DNA of 46,041 nucleotides from NCBI GenBank assembly GCA_902770835.1, contig CACXUM010000038.1, positions 1 to 46,041 on the forward strand, in the 5' to 3' direction. The position numbers and the translations under genes are program-made. The notes beneath the pieces are model-generated. The model was not told the DNA's origin, did not search any database, and saw only the letters and a program-made list of their open reading frames with translations. Source of the DNA: an uncultured Bacteroidia bacterium. Lineage in GTDB: Bacteria; Bacteroidota; Bacteroidia; Bacteroidales; F082. Below, one piece after another: positions 33,070 to 42,000 of the stretch. Positions within the stretch are counted from its first letter, which is position 1; every line of letters begins with the position of its first letter.

Positions 33070-34137
33070 ATGGGCGCATACATTGTCAGGAAACTGCTTT
33101 ACGGAATTGCGGTGCTTTGGGGTGTCGCGACGTTGGTGTTTTTCCTGTTCAACATCCTGCCCGGCGACCCTGCCCAAATGATGCTCGGTCAGCGTGCCGA
33201 CGAAGCCTCGGTGAACGCCATTCGTGAAGAGTTGGGTATGAACCAAAGCCTTGGAAAACAATATGTTGACTATCTCAACGACTTGGTTCCGATTTCGTTT
33301 TATGATGTTTCGGAAGGTGAGCAAAAGTTGGAAAAGATTGGCCGTTTTGCCAAAATTGCTGCCATTGGTTCGACCGCTATTGTGCTGAAAGCCCCTTACT
33401 TGCGCATGTCGTACCAAAGCAAGCGCAAGGTTTCCGACATTTTGGGCGAAGCCTTTCCGAATACCCTGCTGTTGGCTGCCGTTTCCATTTCTCTTGCCAT
33501 GCTATTGGGCTTGGTTATCGGCATTTTGACGGCGGTCATCAACACCAAGTTTCTCAACAAGTTGACGCTTTTCATCACCACGATAGGCATGTCCTTGCCC
33601 TCGTTTTTCGCGGCCATTCTGATGGCTTGGGTTTTCGGTTTTTTGTTGGAACATTATACAGGTTTGGGCATGACGGGCAGCCTTTACACCGTCGACGAAT
33701 ACGGCAGGGGAGAGTTTCTCAGCCTTCGTAACCTCATTTTGCCCGCTTTGACCTTGGGAATGAGGCCTTTGGCAGTGGTCACTGAACTTACACGCACCTC
33801 TTTGCTTGAGGCTATGTCGATGGACTATGTGCGCACGGCGCGAGCCAAAGGTTTGAAGCCGTTCCGTGTCATTTGCGTTCATGCCTTGCGCAATGCCTTG
33901 AACCCTGTCGTGACGGCGGTTTCGGGCTGGTTTGCCTCGCTGTTAGCGGGCGCGGTTTTCGTGGAGTATGTCTTCGATTGGAAGGGCATCGGCGTTGTGG
34001 TGGTCGACGCGCTCGACAAATACGATTTCCCCGTCATCATGGGTGCGGTGCTGCTTATTGCGGTCATGCTCATCATTGTCAATATTGTGGTCGACATCAT
34101 TTATGGCATCATCGACCCGAGAGTGAGAATTAGTTGA
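33070..34137 (+). CDS. ABC transporter permease, DppB/OppB type
   Basis: 355 residues. The N-terminus YIVRKLLYGIAVLWGVATLV with FNILPGDPAQMMLGQRA is the signature of peptide/nickel-type permeases, and the EAA loop is present (DYVRTARAKGL ... HALRNALNPVV). About six membrane helices can be recognised (for example LLLAAVSISLAMLLGLVIGI and AVLLIAVMLIIVNIVV). It would form half of an inner-membrane channel for oligopeptides or nickel. No second permease, ATPase or binding protein is adjacent, so it is either an orphan or works with a partner encoded elsewhere. A hydrolase gene starts 2 nt after its stop. Confidence 0.85.
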   Translation: MGAYIVRKLLYGIAVLWGVATLVFFLFNILPGDPAQMMLGQRADEASVNAIREELGMNQSLGKQYVDYLNDLVPISFYDVSEGEQKLEKIGRFAKIAAIGSTAIVLKAPYLRMSYQSKRKVSDILGEAFPNTLLLAAVSISLAMLLGLVIGILTAVINTKFLNKLTLFITTIGMSLPSFFAAILMAWVFGFLLEHYTGLGMTGSLYTVDEYGRGEFLSLRNLILPALTLGMRPLAVVTELTRTSLLEAMSMDYVRTARAKGLKPFRVICVHALRNALNPVVTAVSGWFASLLAGAVFVEYVFDWKGIGVVVVDALDKYDFPVIMGAVLLIAVMLIIVNIVVDIIYGIIDPRVRIS

Positions 34138-34139
34138 AT

Positions 34140-35096
34140 ATGAATAAAATAGTAGTAATATTGTTGCTCTGTCTGTTGCCCTTGTTCTGCAAGGCGCAGT
34201 TGATTGCCTGCCACAATGTCATTCCCAATAACTACAATTTTTGGCTCTATCTACCTGAGGATTTTGCCACTGCACCCGAAAAGAAGCCGGTGATTCTGTT
34301 TCTTCATGGTCGTAGTTTGAGTGGCGACGACTTGAGTTTGGTTCGGCGCTATGGTTGCATTGATGCGCTGCTCCGTGGCCGCAAAATTGATGCGATTGTG
34401 ATTGCTCCACAATCGAAAACGGGATGGAAGCCTGAGAAACTGATGGAACTATATAATTGGGTGACAACAAATTACAGATCTGATATAACCCGATTTTATG
34501 TGTTGGGTATGAGCATGGGTGGTTTCGGGACGTTGGATTTTGTGGCAACTTATCCTGACAAGGTAGCGGCGGCTATGGCCATGTGTGGAGGCTCGAATGT
34601 CAATTCACTTTGTGGCTTGAACGAGGTGCCTTTATGGATTATTCATGGCATGGCTGATGTTGCTGTGCCTGTCAACCAATCTGAAAGGGTAGTGGATTCG
34701 ATGTGCCTTTGTGGTGATACGAGTAGGTTGATTTTCAATAAATTGAAGAGTGTAAATCATAGTAGTCCAGTGGGCGTATTCTATTTGCAACAGACTTACG
34801 ATTGGCTGTTTTCACACGCTTTGACGGATTCGTTGCGTCCAACAAACAAGGATTATTCCATTTCGAGAGAGTTGCTTTATGCCGCCTACAATGACCTTGA
34901 AAACAAATCGAATATTCAAATCGTTGATTTGCAGAGTTATAATGATAGCAAGAAACAATACTATGTTGTCAAGAAGGGCGACACTTTGAGTTCGATTGCG
35001 ATTGAAAACAATTCTACGGTGTCCATTCTATGCAAACTCAACAACTTCAAGAAAGACATAAAACTAAGGCCGGGACGGAAAATTAGGGTGAAATGA
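34140..35096 (+). CDS. Exported alpha/beta hydrolase (esterase-like) with C-terminal LysM domain
   Basis: 318 residues. Signal peptide about 1-20 (IVVILLLCLLPLFCKAQ). The hydrolase core shows FLHGRSL (oxyanion strand), the nucleophile elbow GMSMGGFG with Ser125, HGMADVAVPV with acid Asp173, and NHSSP with His207, resembling PHB-depolymerase/esterase-like family members. A LysM domain (about 274-317, YYVVKKGDTLSSIAIENN ... LRPGRKIRVK) closes the protein and should bind peptidoglycan, placing the enzyme in the periplasm. The LysM fusion on this hydrolase fold is unusual. The substrate is unknown; a cell-wall or glycan ester is a guess. It follows the permease by 2 nt, suggesting cotranscription. 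ATG 34140 is used. Confidence 0.78.
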   Translation: MNKIVVILLLCLLPLFCKAQLIACHNVIPNNYNFWLYLPEDFATAPEKKPVILFLHGRSLSGDDLSLVRRYGCIDALLRGRKIDAIVIAPQSKTGWKPEKLMELYNWVTTNYRSDITRFYVLGMSMGGFGTLDFVATYPDKVAAAMAMCGGSNVNSLCGLNEVPLWIIHGMADVAVPVNQSERVVDSMCLCGDTSRLIFNKLKSVNHSSPVGVFYLQQTYDWLFSHALTDSLRPTNKDYSISRELLYAAYNDLENKSNIQIVDLQSYNDSKKQYYVVKKGDTLSSIAIENNSTVSILCKLNNFKKDIKLRPGRKIRVK

Positions 35097-35123
35097 TACT
35101 TGGTTGAAAAATCTGGTATTCAA

Positions 35124-36050
35124 TCAATTAATCATCCATGCCACGCCTGCGCCGATGGAAAAGTGTTTCCCAAGGTTTTGGAAATCCAAGTCGGCTTCGA
35201 GGTCTAACTGCACGCGGCGCGACACCAACCAAGTCAGGCCAAATTCGGTCATGTATTGGTTTGCCTCTTCGGGATGCAGGTAGTTGTAGGTCTCCACAAA
35301 AGCCCCAAGGCTTTCTGTGAAGTTGTAGCCTAATGCAAAAGCGAGGAAAGTGGCGGGTGTTGCCGTTTCTCCATCCCATTCCAAACCAGCATTATAGGAA
35401 ATGGAGAAACGCTCGCCAATGCTATGCTCGAAGATGGCGTACATGGCAGGCGCGAGGTGGGAGGGGAGCAAGTCCTTTGATCCGACATGAGGTGACTTGA
35501 GTTCGGCCAAAAAACCAATGGATGGGATGATGCCCGAACCTTCGTTGAACTTGATTTTTGTCCCGACGGTGAGCGGCGCGATGCCAAAAGTGGGCATGGC
35601 GGCTTCGTTGTCGTACATCAGGAAGTCAGTGCCAACGCGCAACTCCATGTTTTGGAAAAGGCCATAGCGGAGGATGGTGCTGTTCAATGTAAATGTGCGT
35701 GTCCCGTCGGCAGTTTTTTCGAAAGCAAATCCGTTGTCCCATCCAAGTTTTTGATAATGAGTTACATCTGCGCCGAATGTATGTCCGGGACGGTCGGGAA
35801 CTACGGTGGGAAGTTCGTTTTGGGCGAAGCAGATGTTTGCACTTAATGTAAGAATGATTAACAATACTTTGATTTTCTTAGTGATAGTGGTCTCCAAATG
35901 GTTTACATGTCTATCGCCATTTCCAAATTCCGTTTCATATAGTTGGCAGCGTCTTCGGATTTCATTGGCGATTTCCTTAATTCGGTGATTTTCCGCATCT
36001 TTCTCTCCGCTGCTTCTTTGTGAAATTGATTCAGATAAGTCATACTTCAT
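35124..36050 (-). CDS. Outer-membrane porin/transporter-like protein with unexpected N-terminal extension
   Basis: 308 residues from ATG 36050. The core from about residue 60 on is a signal peptide (KKIKVLLIILTLSANICFAQ) followed by beta-barrel strands (MELRVGTDFLMYDN, FGIAPLTVGTKIKF, IPSIGFLAELKSP, AFALGYNFTESLGAFVETYNY, FSIGAGVAWMIN). It resembles the Phenol_MetA_deg/transporter family of outer-membrane proteins. The first ~51 residues (NHRIKEIANEIRRRCQLYE) are charged and helical and would precede the signal peptide, which is not normal for an exported protein. A TTG at 35897 would give a normal 257-residue precursor. Either the start is TTG 35897, or a decayed upstream reading frame is fused to it. 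Unknown substrate. Confidence 0.68.
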   Translation of the reverse strand: MKYDLSESISQRSSGEKDAENHRIKEIANEIRRRCQLYETEFGNGDRHVNHLETTITKKIKVLLIILTLSANICFAQNELPTVVPDRPGHTFGADVTHYQKLGWDNGFAFEKTADGTRTFTLNSTILRYGLFQNMELRVGTDFLMYDNEAAMPTFGIAPLTVGTKIKFNEGSGIIPSIGFLAELKSPHVGSKDLLPSHLAPAMYAIFEHSIGERFSISYNAGLEWDGETATPATFLAFALGYNFTESLGAFVETYNYLHPEEANQYMTEFGLTWLVSRRVQLDLEADLDFQNLGKHFSIGAGVAWMIN

Positions 36051-36060
36051 CTTTTTTTTG

Positions 36061-36068
36061 CAAAGATA
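36061..36068 (-). promoter_or_regulatory. -7 element upstream of the porin-like gene
   Basis: On the minus strand this reads TATCTTTG followed by CAAAAAAAAG and the ATG at 36050. The close spacing argues that transcription does cover the N-terminal extension of the porin-like frame. Confidence 0.5.
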
Positions 36069-36124
36069 CTCTTTTTTTCAAAACAAATCTACAAAGACAG
36101 AATTAATTGTTGTATTCTATAATG

Positions 36125-36895
36125 TCATTGTTTTATTGCACCTTGATGGTGAATAGAAGGATAGATTTTGGCCAATGCCCATAGTCCAGGGTAAGTCTGG
36201 TTGCCAGAATACACAATCTTATTTGGAATTTTCCAACATAATATCATATCTGGCCTAAGAGATGGGTATCGTTTACTTACATCTTTTGACAATCTTTCAA
36301 AAGTATCGGTTATACCATCTTCAAATTGGTTGATCAATTCGTTGTCAGGATATTTGTCGGAATACGATGTAACAATGTGCAAACCTAGTCTAATTATTCC
36401 TTTTGTTTTTTCTTCATATAGTTTTATCTCATCTTTAACACTTTCTAGTTGTTCATTCATTTTGAACCAACGGGATGGAATTCCTCTTTCCCTTGTTTTT
36501 GTTGTAGTGAAACAATCAAAACTTTGTTTTAACTCGATAATAAAACTATAGTCCTTATATATGCACCAATAATCAATTCGACCATTTGCTTCCTCAACAT
36601 CGAATTTCTTATTTGAGCAAAATCGTGTGGTTGGTAGTTCTACAAGAACCATTGAATTACATAGTTTGGATAATGTGGGCAATAGAACACTATCAAGACG
36701 TCGCTCTGTATAAGTGTAGGGCAAATCGCAAAATACATTATTGCAGTATTTAGTACTCAGTTTTGACATGCCAAAAAACAGTTTTTCAACAAGTTCTTTT
36801 GCCACATTATACGCTTCATCAGTTTTTTCAACTGCTTTTTCATAGAATGTTAAGCCATGACTCTTGATTCTTTGGAGTTCAGAAGTGTCTTTCAT
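36125..36895 (-). CDS. Uncharacterised protein with PD-(D/E)XK-like nuclease motif
   Basis: 256 residues from ATG 36895; a longer in-frame extension to 37018 is rejected because a -7 element lies inside it. Near the middle, NGRIDYWCIYKDYSFIIELK has the spacing of a PD-(D/E)XK core (Asp, then E-L-K on the next strand), comparable to the C-terminal domains of the two AAA-nucleases in this window. The preceding block TRFCSNKKFDVEEA and the helical KDEIKLYEEKTKGIIRLG are not diagnostic. The gene is AT-rich compared with its neighbours. I recognise no named family. It may be a restriction-like or anti-mobile-element protein (inference). It is divergent from the frame at 37030. Confidence 0.6.
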   Translation of the reverse strand: MKDTSELQRIKSHGLTFYEKAVEKTDEAYNVAKELVEKLFFGMSKLSTKYCNNVFCDLPYTYTERRLDSVLLPTLSKLCNSMVLVELPTTRFCSNKKFDVEEANGRIDYWCIYKDYSFIIELKQSFDCFTTTKTRERGIPSRWFKMNEQLESVKDEIKLYEEKTKGIIRLGLHIVTSYSDKYPDNELINQFEDGITDTFERLSKDVSKRYPSLRPDMILCWKIPNKIVYSGNQTYPGLWALAKIYPSIHHQGAIKQ

Positions 36896-36925
36896 AATAC
36901 TTACGGATTTCTTTGTTTTGTGTGA

Positions 36926-36933
36926 CAAAAGTA
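36926..36933 (-). promoter_or_regulatory. Putative -7 element of the PD-(D/E)XK-like gene
   Basis: The minus strand reads TACTTTTG, matching TAnnTTTG, about 30 nt before ATG 36895. It faces away from the TATTTTTG at 37005-37012, so the two genes are divergently transcribed from one short region. Confidence 0.5.
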
Positions 36934-37004
36934 CAAATAATAAAACAGGTGTTATACAAAATCGTGAAATTTGTTGGTTTTGACTGGCAGAAAGAAAGTT
37001 TTCG

Positions 37005-37012
37005 TATTTTTG
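37005..37012 (+). promoter_or_regulatory. Putative -7 element upstream of the frame fused to tpiA
   Basis: TATTTTTG lies 17 nt before ATG 37030. A TTG at 36980-36982 is 22 nt upstream, slightly longer than the usual 19. Confidence 0.5.
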
Positions 37013-37029
37013 TGGCAATTTATAAAGTA

Positions 37030-38232
37030 ATGGAAAACGATAAAAAAGTTATTATAGCCACGAAAGAATCATGGACTATCTTGCCCATGCCGGAAAAGAA
37101 TGTTGTTATTCCAATGGATATGACATTGACCAAGGAAGATATGCAGATTATACAAAGAGGTAGTATTCCAACTTCTATGGGAATGAAATGGTTTATGTAT
37201 TGTGATGAGGATACAATCCGATATTTCCGTAGTTTTACTGGTTTTTGCATATATGAAGCAAAATTTGTTGTTGAGGGTGATTATGTGAGAATTACTGAAC
37301 TGAAAGTTAATAGGGAACCGACACAATATGGTTGTAAAGATGACAGAGAGGATAAAGCATGGTTTTCTGGTATGATACATCAGGAAATCTATTTTTCAAA
37401 AAAAGAAGATCAAAGTAATCGACATTCAATAAGAACAAATAAAATAAATAAAATGAGAAGCAAAATCGTAGCAGGAAACTGGAAAATGAACCTCACTTTC
37501 GATGAGGCTGAAGATTTGGTCGATGGCATCCTTGACCGCTTTGACGCAATGGACGAACTGAATTGCGAAGTCATCATTTGCCCGCCGTTCCCCTATTTGG
37601 AAATGCTAACCGACTGGGAGGCAGAGGAACAGCGTTTCAATGTGGGTGCGCAAAATTGCAGCGCTTACGACAAGGGCGCTTACACGGGCGAAGTTTCGGC
37701 CAAAATGCTGAAGTCACTGGAAGTTGACTATTGCATCGTCGGGCACAGCGAGAGAAGGAAATATTTCGGCGAGACCAATGAGGTGCTGGCCGAAAAGATT
37801 AACCGCCTGATTGAGAACAATATGTCGCCGATTTATTGTGTCGGTGAGGTGCTTGAGGAGCGTGAGGCGGGTCGCCATTTCGAGGTCGTCAAGGAGCAAT
37901 TGGAGAAAGGTTTGTTCCACCTCGACGGCGATGCCATTTACGACACCATCATTGCTTACGAGCCCGTTTGGGCCATCGGCACGGGCAAGACCGCCACGCC
38001 CGAACAGGCGCAGGAAATGCACGCCTACATCCGCTCGTTGGTGAAGGAACACTACGACGAGGCCACGGCTGACGACATTCGCATCCTTTACGGCGGCAGT
38101 TGCAACGCCAAGAACGCCACTGAGTTGTTCTCGCAACCCGACGTGGATGGTGGCTTGATTGGTACGGCTTCCTTGAAGGCGGAAGACTTTGTTTCCATCT
38201 GCGAACAAGCCTCACACATCGGCGAGGAATGA
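37030..38232 (+). CDS. Uncharacterised ~140-residue module reading through without stop into triosephosphate isomerase
   Basis: From ATG 37030 the frame stays open through residue 141 and directly into the TpiA start at 37453, giving a 400-residue fusion. The upstream module contains SWTILPMPEKNVVIP, GMKWFMYCDEDTIRYF, FTGFCIYEAKFV and ITELKVNREPTQYGC. From memory, this pattern (KWF-Y ... R-S-x-TGFCIY ... NR-P-QY) occurs in a family of small uncharacterised bacterial proteins. The last 12 codons before the TpiA ATG are A-rich and look like an untranslated leader (AACAAATAAAATAAATAAA), so the fusion may be accidental, by loss of a stop. It is preceded by its own promoter-like element. Whether a fused protein is made cannot be decided here. 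Confidence 0.5.
   Translation: MENDKKVIIATKESWTILPMPEKNVVIPMDMTLTKEDMQIIQRGSIPTSMGMKWFMYCDEDTIRYFRSFTGFCIYEAKFVVEGDYVRITELKVNREPTQYGCKDDREDKAWFSGMIHQEIYFSKKEDQSNRHSIRTNKINKMRSKIVAGNWKMNLTFDEAEDLVDGILDRFDAMDELNCEVIICPPFPYLEMLTDWEAEEQRFNVGAQNCSAYDKGAYTGEVSAKMLKSLEVDYCIVGHSERRKYFGETNEVLAEKINRLIENNMSPIYCVGEVLEEREAGRHFEVVKEQLEKGLFHLDGDAIYDTIIAYEPVWAIGTGKTATPEQAQEMHAYIRSLVKEHYDEATADDIRILYGGSCNAKNATELFSQPDVDGGLIGTASLKAEDFVSICEQASHIGEE
37453..38232 (+). CDS. tpiA: Triosephosphate isomerase
   Basis: 259 residues, close to the usual ~250. The active-site residues are all visible: Asn9 and Lys11 in VAGNWKMN, His98 in YCIVGHSERR, and Glu170 in AYEPVWAIGTGKTATP. The phosphate loop LYGGSCNAKNA is also present. 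It interconverts dihydroxyacetone phosphate and glyceraldehyde-3-phosphate in glycolysis. ATG 37453 is where family homology begins and is preceded by an A-rich leader-like stretch. The frame upstream is nevertheless open, so an N-terminally extended form is possible. Its stop overlaps prmA by 4 nt (ATGA). Confidence 0.93.
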   Translation: MRSKIVAGNWKMNLTFDEAEDLVDGILDRFDAMDELNCEVIICPPFPYLEMLTDWEAEEQRFNVGAQNCSAYDKGAYTGEVSAKMLKSLEVDYCIVGHSERRKYFGETNEVLAEKINRLIENNMSPIYCVGEVLEEREAGRHFEVVKEQLEKGLFHLDGDAIYDTIIAYEPVWAIGTGKTATPEQAQEMHAYIRSLVKEHYDEATADDIRILYGGSCNAKNATELFSQPDVDGGLIGTASLKAEDFVSICEQASHIGEE

Positions 38233-39056
38233 AGACATTCGAGTATTCATTTACGGCACCAAGTTCCGACATTCAGCACGACATGCTGACTACGATGCTG
38301 GCGGAAATTGGTTTTGACTCGTTCATGGATGATGCAATGGGCTTAAAAGCCTATTGCTCAGCCGATAATAGAAATGATTTGGCTGTTGAAAACCTCTTGC
38401 TTGAACCGTCTTTTTCAGACATCCGACTGCTGAAAGTGGAGGAAATGCCCGACAAGGACTGGAACGAGGTTTGGGAGGCTTCCTATCAGCCTGTGGTTGT
38501 GAACGATAGATGTCGTGTGCGTGCTCCATTCCACGAGCCCGACCCAAGTTTCGAGTTCGATTTGGTCATTGAGCCGAAAATGTCGTTTGGGACGGCCAAC
38601 CACGAAACGACCGCGCAAATCATCCAATTGATGTTGGAAACTGATTTTCATGGGAAAACAGTGCTCGACATGGGTAGTGGAACGGCGGTTTTGGCCATTC
38701 TCGCCAAAAAACTTGGCGCGGCGCATACCGTTGCCATTGACAACGACGAGTGGGCCTATCGCAACGCTTTCACTAACACGGAGTTGAACGGCATTTCCGA
38801 CATTGATATTGTCCTTGGCGACGCTTCGTCGATTCAGGGCTGTTTCGATGTGGTGTTGGCCAACATCAACCGCAACATCCTTTTGCGCGACATGCACCTT
38901 TATGTTGCCGCCATGCGTCCCGATGCGCACATTTTCTTCAGCGGTTTCTACACTGAGGATTTGGAAAGCATCAAGGCGGAGGCGGAACGTTTAGGACTAC
39001 ATTATTGCCGCCACCTGAGCCGCAACAATTGGGTGGCTGCTGAATTTGTCAAATAA
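38229..39056 (+). CDS. prmA: Ribosomal protein L11 methyltransferase
   Basis: 275 residues. Residues 118-128 (MSFGTANHETT) match the PrmA-specific MAFGTGxHxTT motif. VLDMGSGTAVLAILAKKLGA is the SAM-binding glycine-rich loop, and VVLANINRNIL matches the conserved NPPY-like/ANI motif. It trimethylates L11 using S-adenosylmethionine in the cytoplasm. The N-terminal substrate domain (about 1-90) is shorter than in E. coli, which is usual in Bacteroidota. Translationally coupled to tpiA. Confidence 0.92.
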   Translation: MKTFEYSFTAPSSDIQHDMLTTMLAEIGFDSFMDDAMGLKAYCSADNRNDLAVENLLLEPSFSDIRLLKVEEMPDKDWNEVWEASYQPVVVNDRCRVRAPFHEPDPSFEFDLVIEPKMSFGTANHETTAQIIQLMLETDFHGKTVLDMGSGTAVLAILAKKLGAAHTVAIDNDEWAYRNAFTNTELNGISDIDIVLGDASSIQGCFDVVLANINRNILLRDMHLYVAAMRPDAHIFFSGFYTEDLESIKAEAERLGLHYCRHLSRNNWVAAEFVK

Positions 39057-39079
39057 TTGGTTTTTAATACTTTGAATAG

Positions 39080-42000
39080 ATGAAAAAAGGAATCCTTATT
39101 GCCGTTTTTGCGCTTTTGTTGGGGGTGACCTCGGCCTGGGCGCAGGCGTTTTTCCCCACAGAAAAAGAGGCTTTTTACGAACAGTTGAACACTTACTTGA
39201 ACTCATCCACCTCGAAGCAAGACCGCGATGAGGCCGCCAAGATAATGAAGGCTTTTCGTGGTGTTTGGGATAGTTATTACTCTGACAATGAAATCAATAC
39301 GGTGATGCAATTGTGTGAGTTGTACCATTCCAAAAGCGGAACGAGGGCTTACGCCAACATTTTCAATTTCGTGGAGACTCTGCAAGGGATTCCTACGGCA
39401 GGTTTGACGCACAAAGACGTCGGAAATTGGCTGAAGTTCACTGAAACCAAGTCGCAAAATTCGATGATTGGTGTGGACAAGTATCTGGCCGCTTGCCGCA
39501 ATGTTTTTGTGGATAAGGTGCTGTCGGCCAAGGGCAATTCCAAGTGGCTGGTTCGCGATGCGCTGTTGGGCTTTCCGTCGGCGGACAAGTTCGAGCTGAC
39601 GGTTGACGGTACATTGGTGCTGGCTTCCAACAAGGACGAGTCGGTCATCAAGCAGACGAAAGGTGTCTTTTATTTGGACGACAACCGTTGGGAAGGCATG
39701 GGTGGCCGCGCCGACTGGTCGCGATTTGAAATTGCGGAAGACAAAGTATATGTTTCATTCCCAGATTATTACGAACTTGATTTGAACCGCTCGGAATATG
39801 CAATTGACTCGGTGACGTTTTACGAAAGGCGGCATTTCAACCAAGCCATTTTGTGCCGTTACGAGGACAAGGTGCTGGTGAACGCGCCCAACGAAAAGAC
39901 GATGTATCCCCGCGTGAAGTCGTATCGTTCCGATTACGCTATCAAAGACTTGATGAAAAACATTGATTTTGAGGGTGGTATCGGCATGATGGGCAATCAG
40001 GTGGATGTGTTTGGCGGTGTCGACAACAAGGCCATTTTCCATTTCAGGCAAGGCGGCAGGGAGGTGCTGAAGGCCGTGGCAAAGCGCTTCGTGATGTCGG
40101 AGGACGAGGTATTGGTTTCCGACCATGTTGCGATGCGTCTGTTCCTGATGGATTCGGTGGGCATTGAAAAGGATTCCATCTACCATAACAATCTGGGTTT
40201 CAGGTATGATAACAAGACCCGCAAGATGATGTTTTTCCGCGAGGAGAAGGGCAAGAACTTCGGCGATGGGCCTTTTCACGACTATTTTCACGGCCTCGAT
40301 CTTTTCATTGAGGCGATGTATTGGAACATTGATTCGCCCACAGTCGATTTCCGCCGCATGGAGGGCGTCAATCCCAACAGTGAGGGCGATGTGGTGTCGG
40401 TGAATTACTTCCGCAACGAGGATTTCAAGCGGCTGCAAGGCCTCGACGGCACCCATCCCATGGTGCGCATGGAGAAATTCCTGAAGGGTTTCAGCAATGT
40501 GGACCGGCAGGTGCATTTCTATTCCGGCGACTTGGCTTCCTACTTGCAATATCCTATAGAACAGGTGATTTCGATGTTGCTGAAACTGCAAGCTGAGGGC
40601 TATGTGGAATACGACAACGAAACCAAATGGGTGACAGCACTCCCGCGTTTTTTTGATGTGCTGGATTCCTACCGCGAAAACATTGATTTCGATGTGATTA
40701 AGTTGCACACACACACTACCAACCGTCAACCCAATGCCCGCCTCGACTTGGCCACCAACGACTTGCTCGTTTACGGCATCACCAGCCAGATTGAGGGCGT
40801 GAATGGCTCGGCCATTTCGTTGAGCGACCGCAAGCGCGTGGTCATCGTGCCCGACAATGGTCGATTGGTCTTTATGAAGGACAAGAATTTCAAGTTTTCG
40901 GGCGGCATTTTGGCCGGCATGTTCGAGTTTTTCACCAAGGACTGCGAGTTTTCATACGAGGATTTCACCATCAAGATGGCCAAGGTCGACTCGCTGCGTT
41001 TTTATGCCAAGCGCGACTATCAAATCATTCCCGTCAACGGGACGTTGGAGAAGTTGCAAGGCAAGTTGGAAATTGACCGAGGTGACAATAAATCAAGCCG
41101 TTACGATACGCCTGAATACCCCATTTTCCACAGCGAGGCCGAAGGTTTCAAGTTCTATCGCAAAATCAATGGCGGCGTTTTCCATCCCGGCAGCGTCGAT
41201 TCGGTGATGACCGCTGACGACTTGGAAGGCAAGTTCTATTACAGCCTTGACCCCTTTGTCGTCGACAGCCTCAACGACCTCTCAATGCGAAAGGTGAGGT
41301 TTGACGGACATTTGGTTTCGGGCGGCATTTTGCCCGACATCGAACAGCCTTTGGTGGTGATGGAAGATTATTCCTTGGGATTCGAGCATCAGATAGGCGA
41401 CGGAGAATCAGACACTTACCCGATGTTTGACGGTTCGGGACATTTCCACCAGAAAGTGCATCTTTCCGAGGACGGTTTCTTCGGCATGGGACAACTCGAT
41501 TATCAGACGGCTACATTCACTGGCGACCGTTTCATGTTCTATCTCGATTCGGTGACGGCCATCACGAACCAGTTCAGGTTGGTGCCGCTTGAGGACGGAA
41601 CCAAGTATCCTATGGCCAACGCCGATGCGTTGAGGCTGAAATGGGATGTGGGCAAACCCGAACTGACCACGCAGACCATTGACAACCCGATTTGCATGTA
41701 CGGCGACACCTATTTTTCGGGCAAGACAAGTCTCACGCCCGATGGCTATTCTGCTGACGGCAAGTTGCGTTTCGGCCTCACGGAGTTCGATTCCGACCAT
41801 TTCGCTTTGGATTCGAGGACTTTCGTGGCTGATTCTGCCAAATTCCTGCTGTATTCCGCCGACACGTCCAACATCGCTTTTGCCGCGACCAACTACCGCG
41901 CCAATGTGGACTTCGACGCACAAAAAGTGCAATACGACTATCTTGACCAGCGTAGCAACCTTGATTTCCCTATGAATCAATATGTTTGCACGCTGAAGGA

